A DNA stretch of 64,000 nt from NCBI RefSeq assembly GCF_017114985.1, contig NZ_JABXKP010000021.1:95343-159342 (forward strand), read 5' to 3'. Positions 26,649 through 36,154 of the stretch are shown here, piece after piece. The notes beneath the pieces were generated by a model that had not been told where the DNA came from, did not search any database, and was given only the letters and a program-made list of their open reading frames with translations. Every line of letters starts with the position of its first letter. Positions within the stretch are counted from its first letter, which is position 1. The translations under genes and the position numbers were made by a program. Source of the stretch: Nostoc sp. JL33 (lineage in GTDB: Bacteria > Cyanobacteriota > Cyanobacteriia > Cyanobacteriales > Nostocaceae).

Positions 26649-27878
26649 TCACAAAATCGCGTTTTTTGCCTCTGATTTGTATAGCGATCGGTGAAGGGTT
26701 CTACGCTTGGCTAATTCTTTACCTTTGCGACCGAGTTGCTCACGTAGCTGCTGGTCTTTGCACAAGCGATTGAAAGCTTGAAAAACTTCATAACCAGAAT
26801 TGGGATTAACCAGTATGCCATTCTCCTCATGTTGAACTGTGTCTAGAACACCGCCTAAGCGAGAGGCAATTACAGGCTTACCGAAGTAACTTGCTTCTAA
26901 AGAAACCATACCAAAACCTTCCATACTATTAGGTTTAGTATCTGATAAAGTCAGCATGGCAAATATGTCGCAAGCTGCATAATAACCTGCTAATTCCGGC
27001 TCTGGCACATATCCGGCAAAGTGTACGCGCTTATCTACCCGCAAACGATGTGCCAGAGATTTCAGTTTTGCCTCACAAGGCCCTTGACCGCAGACTATAT
27101 AGTGGACATCGACCCCAAAAGTTAGCAATAGTGGGATGTTATCAATCACTTGGTCGAAGCCTTTATGTTTTACTAGCCTTCCTACTGAGAGAATAACTAT
27201 TGTTGTTTCGGGTATGTTGTATGTCTGACGCACGCGAACACGTAAATCATCAAGGCTACTGGGACTTGCTACATTACCAAATTTTTCTGGTCTGATTACT
27301 GGGTTAATGACGTGGGTAGGAGTATCTAATCGCAAAGCAGTTCTGAGATAGTCTCGTGTATAAGTACTGTTACAAACAATACCTTCAGCTCTATGAAGTG
27401 TTAATTTAAAGAGCGATCGCAGCACGGGATTGTGTAAAGTACAAAGAAAATCATTGCCGTGCAGATAGATAAAAAACCGAATAGGTAACAAATAGCTCAA
27501 TAGCAACAGTGAAGGAAAGTCATAGCCGTGACCCCACTCTATATAACGGTAGTGATAGCGAAAATAGAGTTTGATTGCTAGCACAAATGAGCAGACGATA
27601 TTCAGCAAAGGCTTGAGGATACTTCCCACACAGCCGCTACGCCAGTATCTAGGATAAGACCAGCGATAAACAGGAAACTGTTGACCTTGGTCAAATACTT
27701 TATCTCCTGAGCAACTAGCCGCCAGCACAATAACTCGTTCTGGATCTTGGAGACAGCGATCGTAGATATATTCCCCAATTACAGCTTCTTTCGGCAGGAA
27801 GATCCGGGATATGACTAGAATATCTGGGTATGCAGCTTTGTCTCTGATTTCGGCTGTTAGTTGAGAAATATGTTCCAT
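26649..27878 (-). CDS. Glycosyltransferase family 4
   Basis: A GT-B fold retaining sugar transferase of about 409 residues. The C-terminal domain has ILSVGRLVKHKGFDQVI, YIVCGQGP, VHFAGYVPEPELAGYYAACDIFAMLT and the nucleotide-sugar motif EGFGMVSLEASYFGKPVIAS (E-x7-E). The N-terminal domain (residues 20-190) carries hydrophobic stretches LLLLSYLLPIRFFIYLHGND that could associate with the membrane. The role is likely in exopolysaccharide or glycolipid synthesis; the substrate is unknown. The ATG at 27878 is preferred to the TTG two codons earlier. It lies 61 bp upstream of the beta-lactamase-like gene. Confidence 0.93.
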   Translation of the reverse strand: MEHISQLTAEIRDKAAYPDILVISRIFLPKEAVIGEYIYDRCLQDPERVIVLAASCSGDKVFDQGQQFPVYRWSYPRYWRSGCVGSILKPLLNIVCSFVLAIKLYFRYHYRYIEWGHGYDFPSLLLLSYLLPIRFFIYLHGNDFLCTLHNPVLRSLFKLTLHRAEGIVCNSTYTRDYLRTALRLDTPTHVINPVIRPEKFGNVASPSSLDDLRVRVRQTYNIPETTIVILSVGRLVKHKGFDQVIDNIPLLLTFGVDVHYIVCGQGPCEAKLKSLAHRLRVDKRVHFAGYVPEPELAGYYAACDIFAMLTLSDTKPNSMEGFGMVSLEASYFGKPVIASRLGGVLDTVQHEENGILVNPNSGYEVFQAFNRLCKDQQLREQLGRKGKELAKRRTLHRSLYKSEAKNAIL

Positions 27879-28470
27879 AATCAAGTTGATGACTAGATTT
27901 CAAATAATTTTTAATTTATTTGCAATTAGGATTACTTTCAAAGCCATAATTATTATTTTATTTCTTTTAAAACCAATCTGGTAGACAAATTTGAAGGCTA
28001 TCTTAGAAGATTAGCCACGAAGATTGTTTTTTTATTGTGTTGATTTTATTTTTGCTGCAAATTTCTCACTACTTGAGAATTTATGTGCATGATGAACAAT
28101 AAATTAAAGCTAGCACTGATAGCCAAATTGCTTGATGATAAACTCTTGCGGAAATTACGAAATTTAGCTACGCTCAATAAAAAATCCTGAATACTATGGA
28201 ATGTTGCGCTAAAATGCCCAAAGGTTTGGTAAGTATTTGGTAACTATCTGGTATCTGGCTGCGATAAATGATCGGCATCACGGACACTTGCTAGGATGAT
28301 GTTGTATATACGTAAATTTCCAGCAGCTAAATGTAGTAAATGCTATTCATAAGTTAAAAATATCCTCCCAGGTTATGAGAAAACAAGTAGGTGAAGTATT
28401 AAAAAAATTAGTCAAAATAATTACTAAAAATTAAAATCATCTGTATAATTCAGAACTGTAGTCTCAAAGT
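27879..28470. other. AT-rich spacer
   Basis: About 590 bases with low GC content and no gene, RNA or repeat that I can support. It ends at a MITE-like element. Confidence 0.5.
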
Positions 28471-28575
28471 ACTAGTACACCACGGCGTAAATAGAGCAAC
28501 CATTTCAAATCCATAAAAAGCCTATTCCATAATACTTTTGACTTTTGACTTTTGACTTCCGCCGTGCGGTACTAG
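28471..28575. mobile_element. MITE-like element, family 3, copy 1
   Basis: The ends are ACTAGTACACCACGGCG and CCGCCGTGCGGTACTAG, an inverted repeat with ACTAG at the outermost position. It includes TTTTGACTTTTGACTTTTGAC tract near its right end. A copy in the opposite orientation is at 57691-57789. Confidence 0.82.
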
Positions 28576-28857
28576 CCCTAAGACATAGCAACAATTGCTC
28601 GTAGGCGTAGCCCGTCGTAGACATCGGAAATTTCTGTGATTGTGAACATATCTTAAGGTACGGTTCCCCAGTCGAGAAATCCCCCCTGCGATCGCTGCCT
28701 ACGCAACATAAGACGCGGTAAATTGAATATGTAGCCTCTAAAAGTGAATGCTACAAACTTGCTTGCTTGTTACGGGCTGCCCTTAGCGACATACCGCAAC
28801 ACTCCTAAAAGCAGGGAGATAAATCATAAATAATTCCGTTTTTCAAGCGATTGTATT

Positions 28858-29853
28858 ATGCGTAAAAAACTACAACAAACCATCAAACCTCTGTTAAAAA
28901 CCTTCTTAGCCCTAAGCCTGGTGTTAGCTTTGGCTCTTAGTCACGCTGATGGAGCATTAGCAGCCCGGAGTGGCGGTCGCATCGGTGGTGGCTCCTTTAG
29001 GGTACCTTCGTCGAGCCGCACCTATGCACCTCCTAGCGGGGGCGGATACTATCCTGGTGGTTATGGTGGTGGTTATGGTGGTGGCTTTGGTGGTGGTGGT
29101 TTTGGCTTTCCCTTCCTAATTCCCTTTTGGGGTATTGGAGGAGGATTTGGTGGTATATTTAGCATCTTAATTTTCTTGGCGATCGCTAATTTCTTATTGC
29201 AAACTTTCCGCCGCGTCTCTGGCGGTGAAACACCAGAAGCAGATTACACCAGCAACTCTCCTGTTTCTGTGACTCGTTTGCAAGTAGGTTTATTAGCTCA
29301 AGCCCGTGAATTGCAAAATGAACTCAACCAGATTGCTGAAACTGCTGATACTAACACCCCAGAGGGGAGAGCAGAAGTTCTGCAAGAAGCCAGCCTAGCT
29401 TTACTCCGCCATCCCGAATACTTTGTATATGCAGGTGGTGGCACTCAACAAGCCAGTTTAAATTCAGCTGAAAGTCAGTTTAATCGGCTATCACTGGCAG
29501 AACGCAGCAAGTTTAGCGAAGAAACTCTTTCTAACGTCAACAACCAGCTAAAAGCAGCCCTTGCCAAAGATGCTTTACCCCCGGCAGGTGAACTCGACAA
29601 CCCCACCCGCTTATTTACCGAAGGCCCTGGTGAATACATTATTGTCACCTTGCTGGCGGCAACATTAGGTAAGTTTCAAATCCCCACAGCGATTAACAGT
29701 GGTGATGATTTGCGTCAAGCCTTGCGCCAAATTGGTAGTATCCCTAGCGAAAAACTTTTGGCAATTGAAGTTCTTTGGACTCCGCAAGCTGAAAATGATA
29801 CCCTGACATCTGATGATGTGTTGGCAAATTATCCTGATTTGAGACTTGTTTAA
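28858..29853 (+). CDS. DUF1517 family membrane protein
   Basis: The 331-residue protein has a signal peptide (about to AALA, residue 35), a Gly/Tyr-rich low-complexity stretch (residues 40-85, GGYGGGYGGG), a membrane segment (FPFLIPFWGIGG...IFSILIFLAIANFLLQ, 84-117) and a soluble C-terminal DUF1517 domain with SVTRLQVGLLAQARELQNELNQIA and EYIIVTLLAAT. The family occurs in cyanobacteria and plastids; function unknown. The ATG at 28858 has no clear ribosome site. A good terminator follows. Confidence 0.9.
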   Translation: MRKKLQQTIKPLLKTFLALSLVLALALSHADGALAARSGGRIGGGSFRVPSSSRTYAPPSGGGYYPGGYGGGYGGGFGGGGFGFPFLIPFWGIGGGFGGIFSILIFLAIANFLLQTFRRVSGGETPEADYTSNSPVSVTRLQVGLLAQARELQNELNQIAETADTNTPEGRAEVLQEASLALLRHPEYFVYAGGGTQQASLNSAESQFNRLSLAERSKFSEETLSNVNNQLKAALAKDALPPAGELDNPTRLFTEGPGEYIIVTLLAATLGKFQIPTAINSGDDLRQALRQIGSIPSEKLLAIEVLWTPQAENDTLTSDDVLANYPDLRLV

Positions 29854-29938
29854 TCTCTAAAAAATTTCTCGCTTTAGCGCTAAGACAAAACTTGGCATCT
29901 TGGCGCAACAAATAAGTTCCCCCTTGAGGGCAATAACT

Positions 29939-29971
29939 AAAAAACCGTTTGTCAATGACAAGCGGTTTTTT
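29939..29971 (+). terminator. Rho-independent terminator after the DUF1517 gene
   Basis: AAAAAACCGTTTGTC pairs with GACAAGCGGTTTTTT across a 3-base loop, with one G-T pair, and ends in a T run. It lies 86 bp after the stop codon. Confidence 0.88.
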
Positions 29972-29990
29972 GTATAACTTAGATATCGCA

Positions 29991-30105
29991 TAACTTACGC
30001 ACTGAAAACTGAAACCTAGATCCCCCCTAATCCCCGATAAAAAAGGGTAACCCTAAAAGCCACCTTGTTAAAGGGTTTGGAGTATCTCTTATGCGTAAGT
30101 CTTAT
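29991..30105. mobile_element. MITE-like element, family 4, copy 1
   Basis: The ends TAACTTACGCA and TGCGTAAGTCTTA are inverted repeats. The inside contains GATCCCCCCTAATCCCC, a block also seen near 33119. A related element with ends TAGGACTTACGC is at 46765-46871. Confidence 0.65.
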
Positions 30106-30190
30106 ATACTTAACTATATTTTAGAAAAATTATTCCTAGTCAAGACTTTGGTAGTATTATCAAAGTGCATTATACGTAAAGCGTTATCTT

Positions 30191-30571
30191 ATGCCTAGTG
30201 TTGAAGCCGACAAAAACCGAGAGCATCGCATTAAAACAGAGATCATTGTAGATGCTGAAGATAAAGAAGACCGGGCTATGGGTTGGTACTATTACCTCGA
30301 AGAGGCTCTGAATTTTCCTTTTATGGCTAAATGGACTAAGAAGGGACGCAAATCAGGTTTTAGCCAGGAGAAACAAGTGGAAGTGCTGGGAATGGCCCCA
30401 GATGATGAGTGCTTGAAAGATATGCTTGTAGAAGTCGCTTACATTAATGGTAAGGATGAAGATGTATATTCTGCAAAATTATCTGAAATAGCACCCATTG
30501 ATGCTGACAGTGAAACTCAAGAAGCGATCGCAGACTGGCTCTATTGGATTGCTAGAGAATATAAGTTTTAA
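30191..30571 (+). CDS. CcbP-like calcium-binding protein
   Basis: The small acidic protein (126 aa) matches the cyanobacterial calcium-binding family of CcbP: IIVDAEDKEDRAMGWYYYLEEALNFPF, KQVEVLGMAPDDECLKDMLVEV and the final ADWLYWI. In Anabaena CcbP sequesters calcium and its level affects heterocyst differentiation; whether this gene is the CcbP orthologue or a paralogue cannot be decided here. The Asp/Glu-rich surface fits ion binding without an EF hand. It stands alone on the plus strand, its end 3 bases from the end of the convergent acetyltransferase gene. Confidence 0.82.
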   Translation: MPSVEADKNREHRIKTEIIVDAEDKEDRAMGWYYYLEEALNFPFMAKWTKKGRKSGFSQEKQVEVLGMAPDDECLKDMLVEVAYINGKDEDVYSAKLSEIAPIDADSETQEAIADWLYWIAREYKF

Positions 30572-30574
30572 ATT

Positions 30575-31135
30575 CTAGGACAAATACCGAATGACGCGGC
30601 AGGGATTGCCAGCAGCGACAACATTCTCAGGTATATCTTTGACAACTACACTGCCAGCACCAATGGTTGTGTTATCACCAATAGCTACACCTGGACAAAT
30701 AATTGCACTGCCACCAATCCAGACATTATTGCCAATGTTAATTGGGGCAGCTAATTCTCTACCAGAAAGACGAATTTCCGGCTCTATCGGGTGATAAGCA
30801 GTATAAATTTGTACATAAGGAGCGCATAAGACATTTTCACCAATGTGAACTGTATTACAGTCTAAAATTACACAGCCATAGTTCATATATAATCTGTCGC
30901 CAGCAAAAATATTACTGCCATAGTCACAGTGGAAGGGTGGCACAATTAATGCTTTTTGACCTACTTTCCCAAATAATTCTTGTAAAATTTGTTGCCGTTG
31001 CTCTTGCTGTTCTTCAGTTGTGGAGTTGTAGCTTCGCAAGAGACGACTAGCTCGCTTACTTTCGCCAGCCAATTCTGGATCTTCTGACAAATATAATTCC
31101 CCGGCGAGCATTTTCTGTTTTTCGGTTTTTTCCAT
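30575..31135 (-). CDS. maa: Sugar O-acetyltransferase (maltose/galactoside type)
   Basis: The 186-residue enzyme has the N-terminal Mac domain (residues 5-60, MLAGELYLSEDPEL) and a left-handed beta-helix of hexapeptide repeats, with FHCDYGSNI, the catalytic His in YTAYHPIEPEIR (family H-P-x4-R), and NIGNNVWIGGSAIICPGVAIGDN. It uses acetyl-CoA to acetylate sugars in the cytoplasm. Length and motifs are complete. Whether the substrate is maltose, glucose or another sugar is unknown, so the symbol is a family-level name. Confidence 0.92.
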   Translation of the reverse strand: MEKTEKQKMLAGELYLSEDPELAGESKRASRLLRSYNSTTEEQQEQRQQILQELFGKVGQKALIVPPFHCDYGSNIFAGDRLYMNYGCVILDCNTVHIGENVLCAPYVQIYTAYHPIEPEIRLSGRELAAPINIGNNVWIGGSAIICPGVAIGDNTTIGAGSVVVKDIPENVVAAGNPCRVIRYLS

Positions 31136-31223
31136 GACAGACTTATGGGGCTTCTCGGTTGTGTGTGATACACCTTATACCGTTTCTTTGTGAAGCTGCA
31201 TATATTTACCCCCCGGCTACGCC

Positions 31224-31245
31224 GTCCCCCCTTGTGAAGGGGGGA
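31224..31245. repeat. C/G hairpin in spacer
   Basis: GTCCCCCC and GGGGGGAC pair across a 6-7 base loop, between the acetyltransferase gene and the GGDEF gene. It resembles the CCCCTTGTGAAGGGG spacer hairpins of cyanobacteria; no terminator T run. Confidence 0.7.
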
Positions 31246-31313
31246 CTGATTATGTGCATCTTCATACAGAATTGGTATTAGTAGCGGCTAGATTAGCATA
31301 CATATTCCATACA

Positions 31314-32612
31314 TTAATTAAATATGGCATAAGTACCTTTTCCCTGCCGTTTAGCTTGGTACATAGCAATATCAGCATCTCGCAGCAGAGTTGCAGGCTC
31401 GTCATAATTTTTAAAATTCCAAGTAATACCAATGCTGGCTGTAGCAGATAATTGATGTCCATTCAGGTTAACCGGCAATCGTAAGGAGTCTTGAATACGT
31501 TGGGCAAAATTGCTGGCGTCGGTAATGTCTTTAATATCCTCCAAAAGAATAGTAAACTCATCACCACCAAATCGTGCTACAGTATCGTCACTACGTAAGC
31601 ACGACTCTAAACGTCTAGCGATCGCTACTAAAAAAGCATCCCCTATTTCATGCCCAAAGCGATCGTTAATCTCCTTGAACCCATCTAAATCCAAAAATAA
31701 AACTGCAAAATAATAATCGCTTCTACGTCTGCTACGTTCAATTGCTCGTGTGAGCCGATCTAAAAATAAAACACGATTCGGTAATCCTGTCAGCCCATCA
31801 TAAACCGCATTGCGGATTAGTTCCGCTTCTGTCTGCTTACGTTTGGTGATGTCTTGAAAAACTAAAACCGAGCCACTAATATTGCCATTTTGATCACGGA
31901 TGGGTGCAACATTATCCTCAATCGCTATTTCATTCCCATCTTTGGTAATCAGTGTAGAGCTTTCTGGTAAACTTAAAATCTCACCTGTTTCTATTACATG
32001 TATGGCTAAATTTTTAATTGTTTCTTCTCCATCTTTGTCAACTAAGTTAACAACTTCTACTAAATCTTTACCGAAGGCTTCACTTTGCTTCCAACCAGTG
32101 ATTAGTTCTGCTATGGGATTCATGATTTGAATAGAACCATTTGGATATGTCACAATCACTGCACACCCCATACTGTTAATAATTGCCCCCAGCCTGTGTT
32201 TTTCTTCGTGTAATATCTTTTTGATCTGATGGTTGTGCAGAGCCATTTCAATCGCAAAATATAAATCACTTTCAATAAATGGTTTGACTAGGTAACTAAA
32301 AGGCTCACTTAGATGATTTTTATGTAATCTTTTATATTGCAAACTCTCTGTTAGATATATTACAGGCACATGGAATTGATTCTGGATAATTTCCCCTACG
32401 TGTATACCGTCAATTTCACCAGCTAGGCAGATATCAATTAATACTAAATGTGGATGAATTTCTGCTACTTTTTTGATTGTCTCTTCACCATACTTAGTTA
32501 TTTGTGCGTTAGTTATTTCTGAAACAGAATAGCCTAGTTTTTGTAAACTTTTTCTAATATTTGAGGCTAAGATTTTTTCATCCTCAACAACTAGGATTTT
32601 GCGGCTGAACAT
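31314..32612 (-). CDS. Response regulator with PAS and diguanylate cyclase (GGDEF) domains
   Basis: A 432-residue protein. The receiver domain (residues 4-125) has the acidic pair VEDE, the phosphoacceptor in LVLIDICLAG and the Lys of YLVKPF. A PAS domain follows (about 138-255, ending VFQDITKRKQTE), then a GGDEF domain with the intact active site ARFGGDEFTILLED and the inhibitory I-site RSDD five residues earlier. It should make c-di-GMP with product feedback. No EAL domain and no adjacent kinase are present. Confidence 0.95.
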   Translation of the reverse strand: MFSRKILVVEDEKILASNIRKSLQKLGYSVSEITNAQITKYGEETIKKVAEIHPHLVLIDICLAGEIDGIHVGEIIQNQFHVPVIYLTESLQYKRLHKNHLSEPFSYLVKPFIESDLYFAIEMALHNHQIKKILHEEKHRLGAIINSMGCAVIVTYPNGSIQIMNPIAELITGWKQSEAFGKDLVEVVNLVDKDGEETIKNLAIHVIETGEILSLPESSTLITKDGNEIAIEDNVAPIRDQNGNISGSVLVFQDITKRKQTEAELIRNAVYDGLTGLPNRVLFLDRLTRAIERSRRRSDYYFAVLFLDLDGFKEINDRFGHEIGDAFLVAIARRLESCLRSDDTVARFGGDEFTILLEDIKDITDASNFAQRIQDSLRLPVNLNGHQLSATASIGITWNFKNYDEPATLLRDADIAMYQAKRQGKGTYAIFN

Positions 32613-33118
32613 GTTAAAGTAACCTATTTGCTAAGATTCAGATTTTTCTTGTAAGTGTTAACTCGATAGAAAAGTTATCATCTCAATCATAAACAATCTC
32701 TAACTACCTGTGTTGTTCCTTGAGATAAATACTGACTATTGAGCAAATAGCATCATATTATTAACCTCCGATAAGTTCAGTACTTGGCAAAGCTAATTAT
32801 AGTTGCTATATGTAGCTAGTATCATGTTATTAACATCATATATAAATTATCATGTAATTAGTAGTAATTACATGATAATTTTAAAAATATGGAATATTTT
32901 TTCTGAAAAAAGTATAAAAAATATTATATATAGTATTTATATAAAAATTAATCAAGAATCCAATTTTGTAAAACTACAGTATATTATTTGCATTTAAGTT
33001 GAAAAAATCAATAGAGTATGTTGTATGTAATATAATGATATTTATTCACTAAATCCTTACTAAAAATCAATCATTATCTAGATTTAAAAGTAGTTTGCTG
33101 TAATTTTAGGCACTTGTC
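32613..33118. other. Very AT-rich spacer
   Basis: About 500 bases of AT-rich DNA, including ATATTATATATAG-like runs near 32920. I see no gene. The promoter of the GGDEF gene is expected near its left end. Confidence 0.5.
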
Positions 33119-33179
33119 GATCCCCCCTAACCCACGCCAGTAGCTCCCCATGAGCAACTAGCGTGGATTTAGAGGGATC
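33119..33179. repeat. 61-bp palindromic element
   Basis: GATCCCCCCTAACCCACGC pairs with GCGTGGATTTAGAGGGATC, with an inner AGTAGCTC/GAGCAACT arm. The whole forms one cruciform-like hairpin between the GGDEF and folB genes. Confidence 0.75.
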
Positions 33180-33369
33180 TAAAAGTTTTGATACCCACAA
33201 GAGGACTTTTCAAACATCCTCTTAGACCTTTTGAAATAATGGAACGCAAGAATCTTCTCTTCTTAGGCTCCGCCAACAATTCCATTATCCAAAATTTAAA
33301 ATCTAAAATTTGGTAAATGCCCTCTTTTTGCTAGCTTATAGATATTGAGAAAAAAACACGTTTTGTCTT

Positions 33370-33738
33370 TTAGAGATTGGACTTACTTTTAGTCAGTTCA
33401 ATGCTAATTTTGCCACCAAAGTCTGGAATAGGTGCAGCAGGTTTGCTCAGAATGACTTGGACTTGTGTTGCACGATCGCATTCTTGGAGAATAGAATCAG
33501 CGATCGTTGTTATCAACTTCTCCACTAAAGCAAACTTAGATGTTTTCACCAGATGTTGTACCAAGCTAATGACGCTGCGATAATCTAAAGTGTCTTCGAT
33601 CGCGTCAGTCTTGGCCGCTGTGGAGATATCCAACCATAACTTTACATCCACCTCAAACCATTGTCCTAGCACCTGTTCTTCTGGCAGATACCCAGTGTAG
33701 CCATAGCCGCGAATTCCCGTTAAATGAATGCAGTCCAT
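33370..33738 (-). CDS. folB: Dihydroneopterin aldolase
   Basis: The 122-residue enzyme cleaves dihydroneopterin in folate synthesis. It has the family pattern IRGYGYTGYLPEEQVLGQWFEVDV at the N-terminus (with the catalytic Glu near residue 21), LDYRSV, LVEKLITTIADSIL and VQVILSKPAAPIPDFGG. Length is normal. The start ATG at 33738 (MDCIHLTGIRGYG) is clear. It is divergent from menD, 221 bp apart. Confidence 0.96.
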   Translation of the reverse strand: MDCIHLTGIRGYGYTGYLPEEQVLGQWFEVDVKLWLDISTAAKTDAIEDTLDYRSVISLVQHLVKTSKFALVEKLITTIADSILQECDRATQVQVILSKPAAPIPDFGGKISIELTKSKSNL

Positions 33739-33959
33739 AAAAGTTTGAGAGAAAATTGTGGATTTTGTAGAAAGTGGAGCAAGTTTGTTTGGAGATTTTC
33801 TTTCCCAGATGGATTTTACAGCTATTTTGAGGTAAATAGACTATGCGCTAGGGGGAAAGCGCATTGCTAAACCCCTATGACAGATGTAGTTCAAATAGAT
33901 GAAAACTTCTGTAAATTGAATGAATTTCCCTAGATAAAGTCTAAGATTGTTTTATAGCT

Positions 33960-35750
33960 ATGTTTGATTTAATGCCGATCGCCTTTAAAAATGTTAATCA
34001 AGTTTGGGCTTATATCTTAACAGAGACGCTAAAGCGGTTGGGATTGACTTGTGCAATCATTTGTCCTGGATCACGCTCTACACCCCTAGCGATCGCCTTT
34101 GCTGAACAAGTACCTGAGATTGAAGCGATTTCTATACTCGATGAACGTTCCGCCGCCTTTTTTGCTTTGGGACAAGCTCAAGCAACCGGACGTCCTGTGG
34201 TACTTGTTTGCACCTCTGGTACAGCAGGAGCAAACTTTTATTCAGCAGTCATTGAAGCTTCATATAGTCGCGTACCACTGTTGATATTAACCACCGATAG
34301 ACCGCCAGAATTGCGAGATTGTCACTCTGGGCAAACTGTAGATCAATTGAGATTATATGGAAACTACCCAAATTGGCAAACAGAGTTAGCCTTACCTTCT
34401 GCTGATCTGGGAATGCTAGCTTACCTGCGACAAATGGTAATTCATAGCTGGGAAAGAACGCAAACTCCTACAAAGGGGCCAGTACATTTGAATATTCCCT
34501 TTCGCGATCCCTTAGCGCCTCTTCCTGATGGAACTGACTTGAGTTATTTGCAATCACAGTTTCAACCAGAAGACTTCTTCACAGAAATAACAAGTACTAC
34601 CCCATTCCCCATTACCCCTTATCCCCAGAGGGGGCCCCACCTTCCCCACTCCCTACTCCCCATTCCCCAAGAATGGAAGAAATGCGATCGCGGCATAATT
34701 ATTGCAGGTGTTGCCCAACCACAGCAACCACAGGAATATGCAAAAGCGATCGCGCAACTTTCCCAAACTCTCAAATGGCCTGTGCTAGCAGAGGGACTCT
34801 CCCCAGTGAGAAATTATGCTGAACTCAACCCCTATTTGATTTCTACATACGATCTGATTTTGCGAAATCAGCAACTAGCAAAGCAGTTAGCGCCCGAAAT
34901 GGTGATTCAGGTAGGAGAAATGCCTACGAGTAAAGAACTGCGTAACTGGATAAATGCAACCCAACCGCGACGCTGGGTAATTGACAAGAGCGACCAAAAC
35001 CTCGACCCTTTGCACGGGAGAACAACGCATTTACGGATATCTGTAGAAGATATAAAGGCAGAGGAGAGAAATTTATCTTTTTCCTCAGACTATGGAAAGA
35101 AATGGTGTGATGCGGAAGCTAAGGTTAGATTAGTTGTTGACCAGACGATGGGGAAAATAGATGAAATCATTGAGAGTAAAGCAGCTTGGTTAATTTCTCA
35201 GATTTTACCGCCAGGAACGCCTCTGTTTATTGCCAATAGTATGCCTGTGCGGGATGTGGAATATTTCTGGAAACCGAATAATTTAGGAGTGCGATCGCAC
35301 TTTAACCGAGGTGCAAATGGCATAGATGGCACATTATCCACAGCTTTAGGAATTGCCCATCGCCAGCAAAGTAGTGTGATGTTAACGGGAGATTTAGCGC
35401 TGTTGCATGACACCAATGGTTTTTTAATTCGCAATAAATTTGTCGGACATCTCACGATTGTGTTAATCAATAACAATGGCGGTGGGATTTTTGAAATGTT
35501 ACCGATTGCCAAGTTTAACCCACCATTTGAAGAGTTTTTTGGGACTCCCCAGGATATTGATTTTGCTCAGTTGTGCGCTACTTATAATGTGCAGCATGAA
35601 TTGATTACTTCTTGGCAACAGTTGCAGCAAAGATTAAGCCCGCTACCAGCTACAGGAATTCGGGTTTTGGAGTTGCAGACAAATCGCAAAGCTGATGCCA
35701 AGTGGCGACAGGATAATTTAAGGAAGTTTGCGGCAGATGTTGTAATTTAA
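33960..35750 (+). CDS. menD: MenD, SEPHCHC synthase (phylloquinone synthesis)
   Basis: This thiamine-diphosphate enzyme joins isochorismate and 2-oxoglutarate; cyanobacteria use it for phylloquinone of photosystem I. The N-terminal part has CPGSRSTPLAIAF and the catalytic Glu in DERSAAFFALG. The diphosphate-binding loop GDLALLHDTNGFLIRN and NNNGGGIFEMLP are complete. Residues about 214-237 (TPFPITPYPQRGPHLPHSLL) are low-complexity and encoded by CCCATTCCCC-type repeats, an in-frame insert. The start could also be the fifth codon (MPIAFKNVN). Confidence 0.96.
   Translation: MFDLMPIAFKNVNQVWAYILTETLKRLGLTCAIICPGSRSTPLAIAFAEQVPEIEAISILDERSAAFFALGQAQATGRPVVLVCTSGTAGANFYSAVIEASYSRVPLLILTTDRPPELRDCHSGQTVDQLRLYGNYPNWQTELALPSADLGMLAYLRQMVIHSWERTQTPTKGPVHLNIPFRDPLAPLPDGTDLSYLQSQFQPEDFFTEITSTTPFPITPYPQRGPHLPHSLLPIPQEWKKCDRGIIIAGVAQPQQPQEYAKAIAQLSQTLKWPVLAEGLSPVRNYAELNPYLISTYDLILRNQQLAKQLAPEMVIQVGEMPTSKELRNWINATQPRRWVIDKSDQNLDPLHGRTTHLRISVEDIKAEERNLSFSSDYGKKWCDAEAKVRLVVDQTMGKIDEIIESKAAWLISQILPPGTPLFIANSMPVRDVEYFWKPNNLGVRSHFNRGANGIDGTLSTALGIAHRQQSSVMLTGDLALLHDTNGFLIRNKFVGHLTIVLINNNGGGIFEMLPIAKFNPPFEEFFGTPQDIDFAQLCATYNVQHELITSWQQLQQRLSPLPATGIRVLELQTNRKADAKWRQDNLRKFAADVVI
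34599..34670. repeat. Spacer-type repeat inside menD
   Basis: The segment consists of CCCATTCCCCATTACCCC and CCACTCCCTACTCCCCATT units, like the STRR tracts of spacers, yet it stays in the menD frame and carries no stop. Confidence 0.8.
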
Positions 35751-35912
35751 TTATCTCATTAGGTGTTGCTGAATAGCAGTATAAAAACATAGCATTTGTG
35801 ACATCAAATTTAAAAGTACTTTCCCACAAGCCTTTTAAGTAGTGACGCTGCTCACCCTTGCAAAGTATTATAATTAGTAGTACAATAACGACTCTAGCGA
35901 ATTTAGCGACAG

Positions 35913-36149
35913 ATGCGACAAGATGCAGAACATAACAATAATGAGAGTGAAGAAGATATTTCGTTTTTGACAACTATTGAAGTGGCTGAACTCCTTCGTG
36001 TTCACCAAAGAACTGTACAAAGATGGATATCATCAAATAATCTTAAAGCGACAAAAGTGGGGCCAAGAATTTGGCGTATCAGAAAAAAAGACTTAGATGA
36101 GTTCCTGCAAAGAGATAAAAGTAGAAAACAAATAGAAGATAAATATTAA
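35913..36149 (+). CDS. Excisionase-type helix-turn-helix protein
   Basis: A 78-residue protein with one MerR/excisionase-type HTH (HTH_17): FLTTIEVAELLRVHQRTVQRWISSNNLKATKVGPRIWRIRKKDLDEFL. The ends are charged. It lies only 5 bp upstream of the DNA methyltransferase gene on the same strand, so it probably regulates the restriction-modification genes in the manner of a controller protein, or sets specificity of expression after transfer. That role is inferred from position. Codon use is AT-rich like the rest of the island. Confidence 0.85.
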   Translation: MRQDAEHNNNESEEDISFLTTIEVAELLRVHQRTVQRWISSNNLKATKVGPRIWRIRKKDLDEFLQRDKSRKQIEDKY

Positions 36150-36154
36150 CTCAA

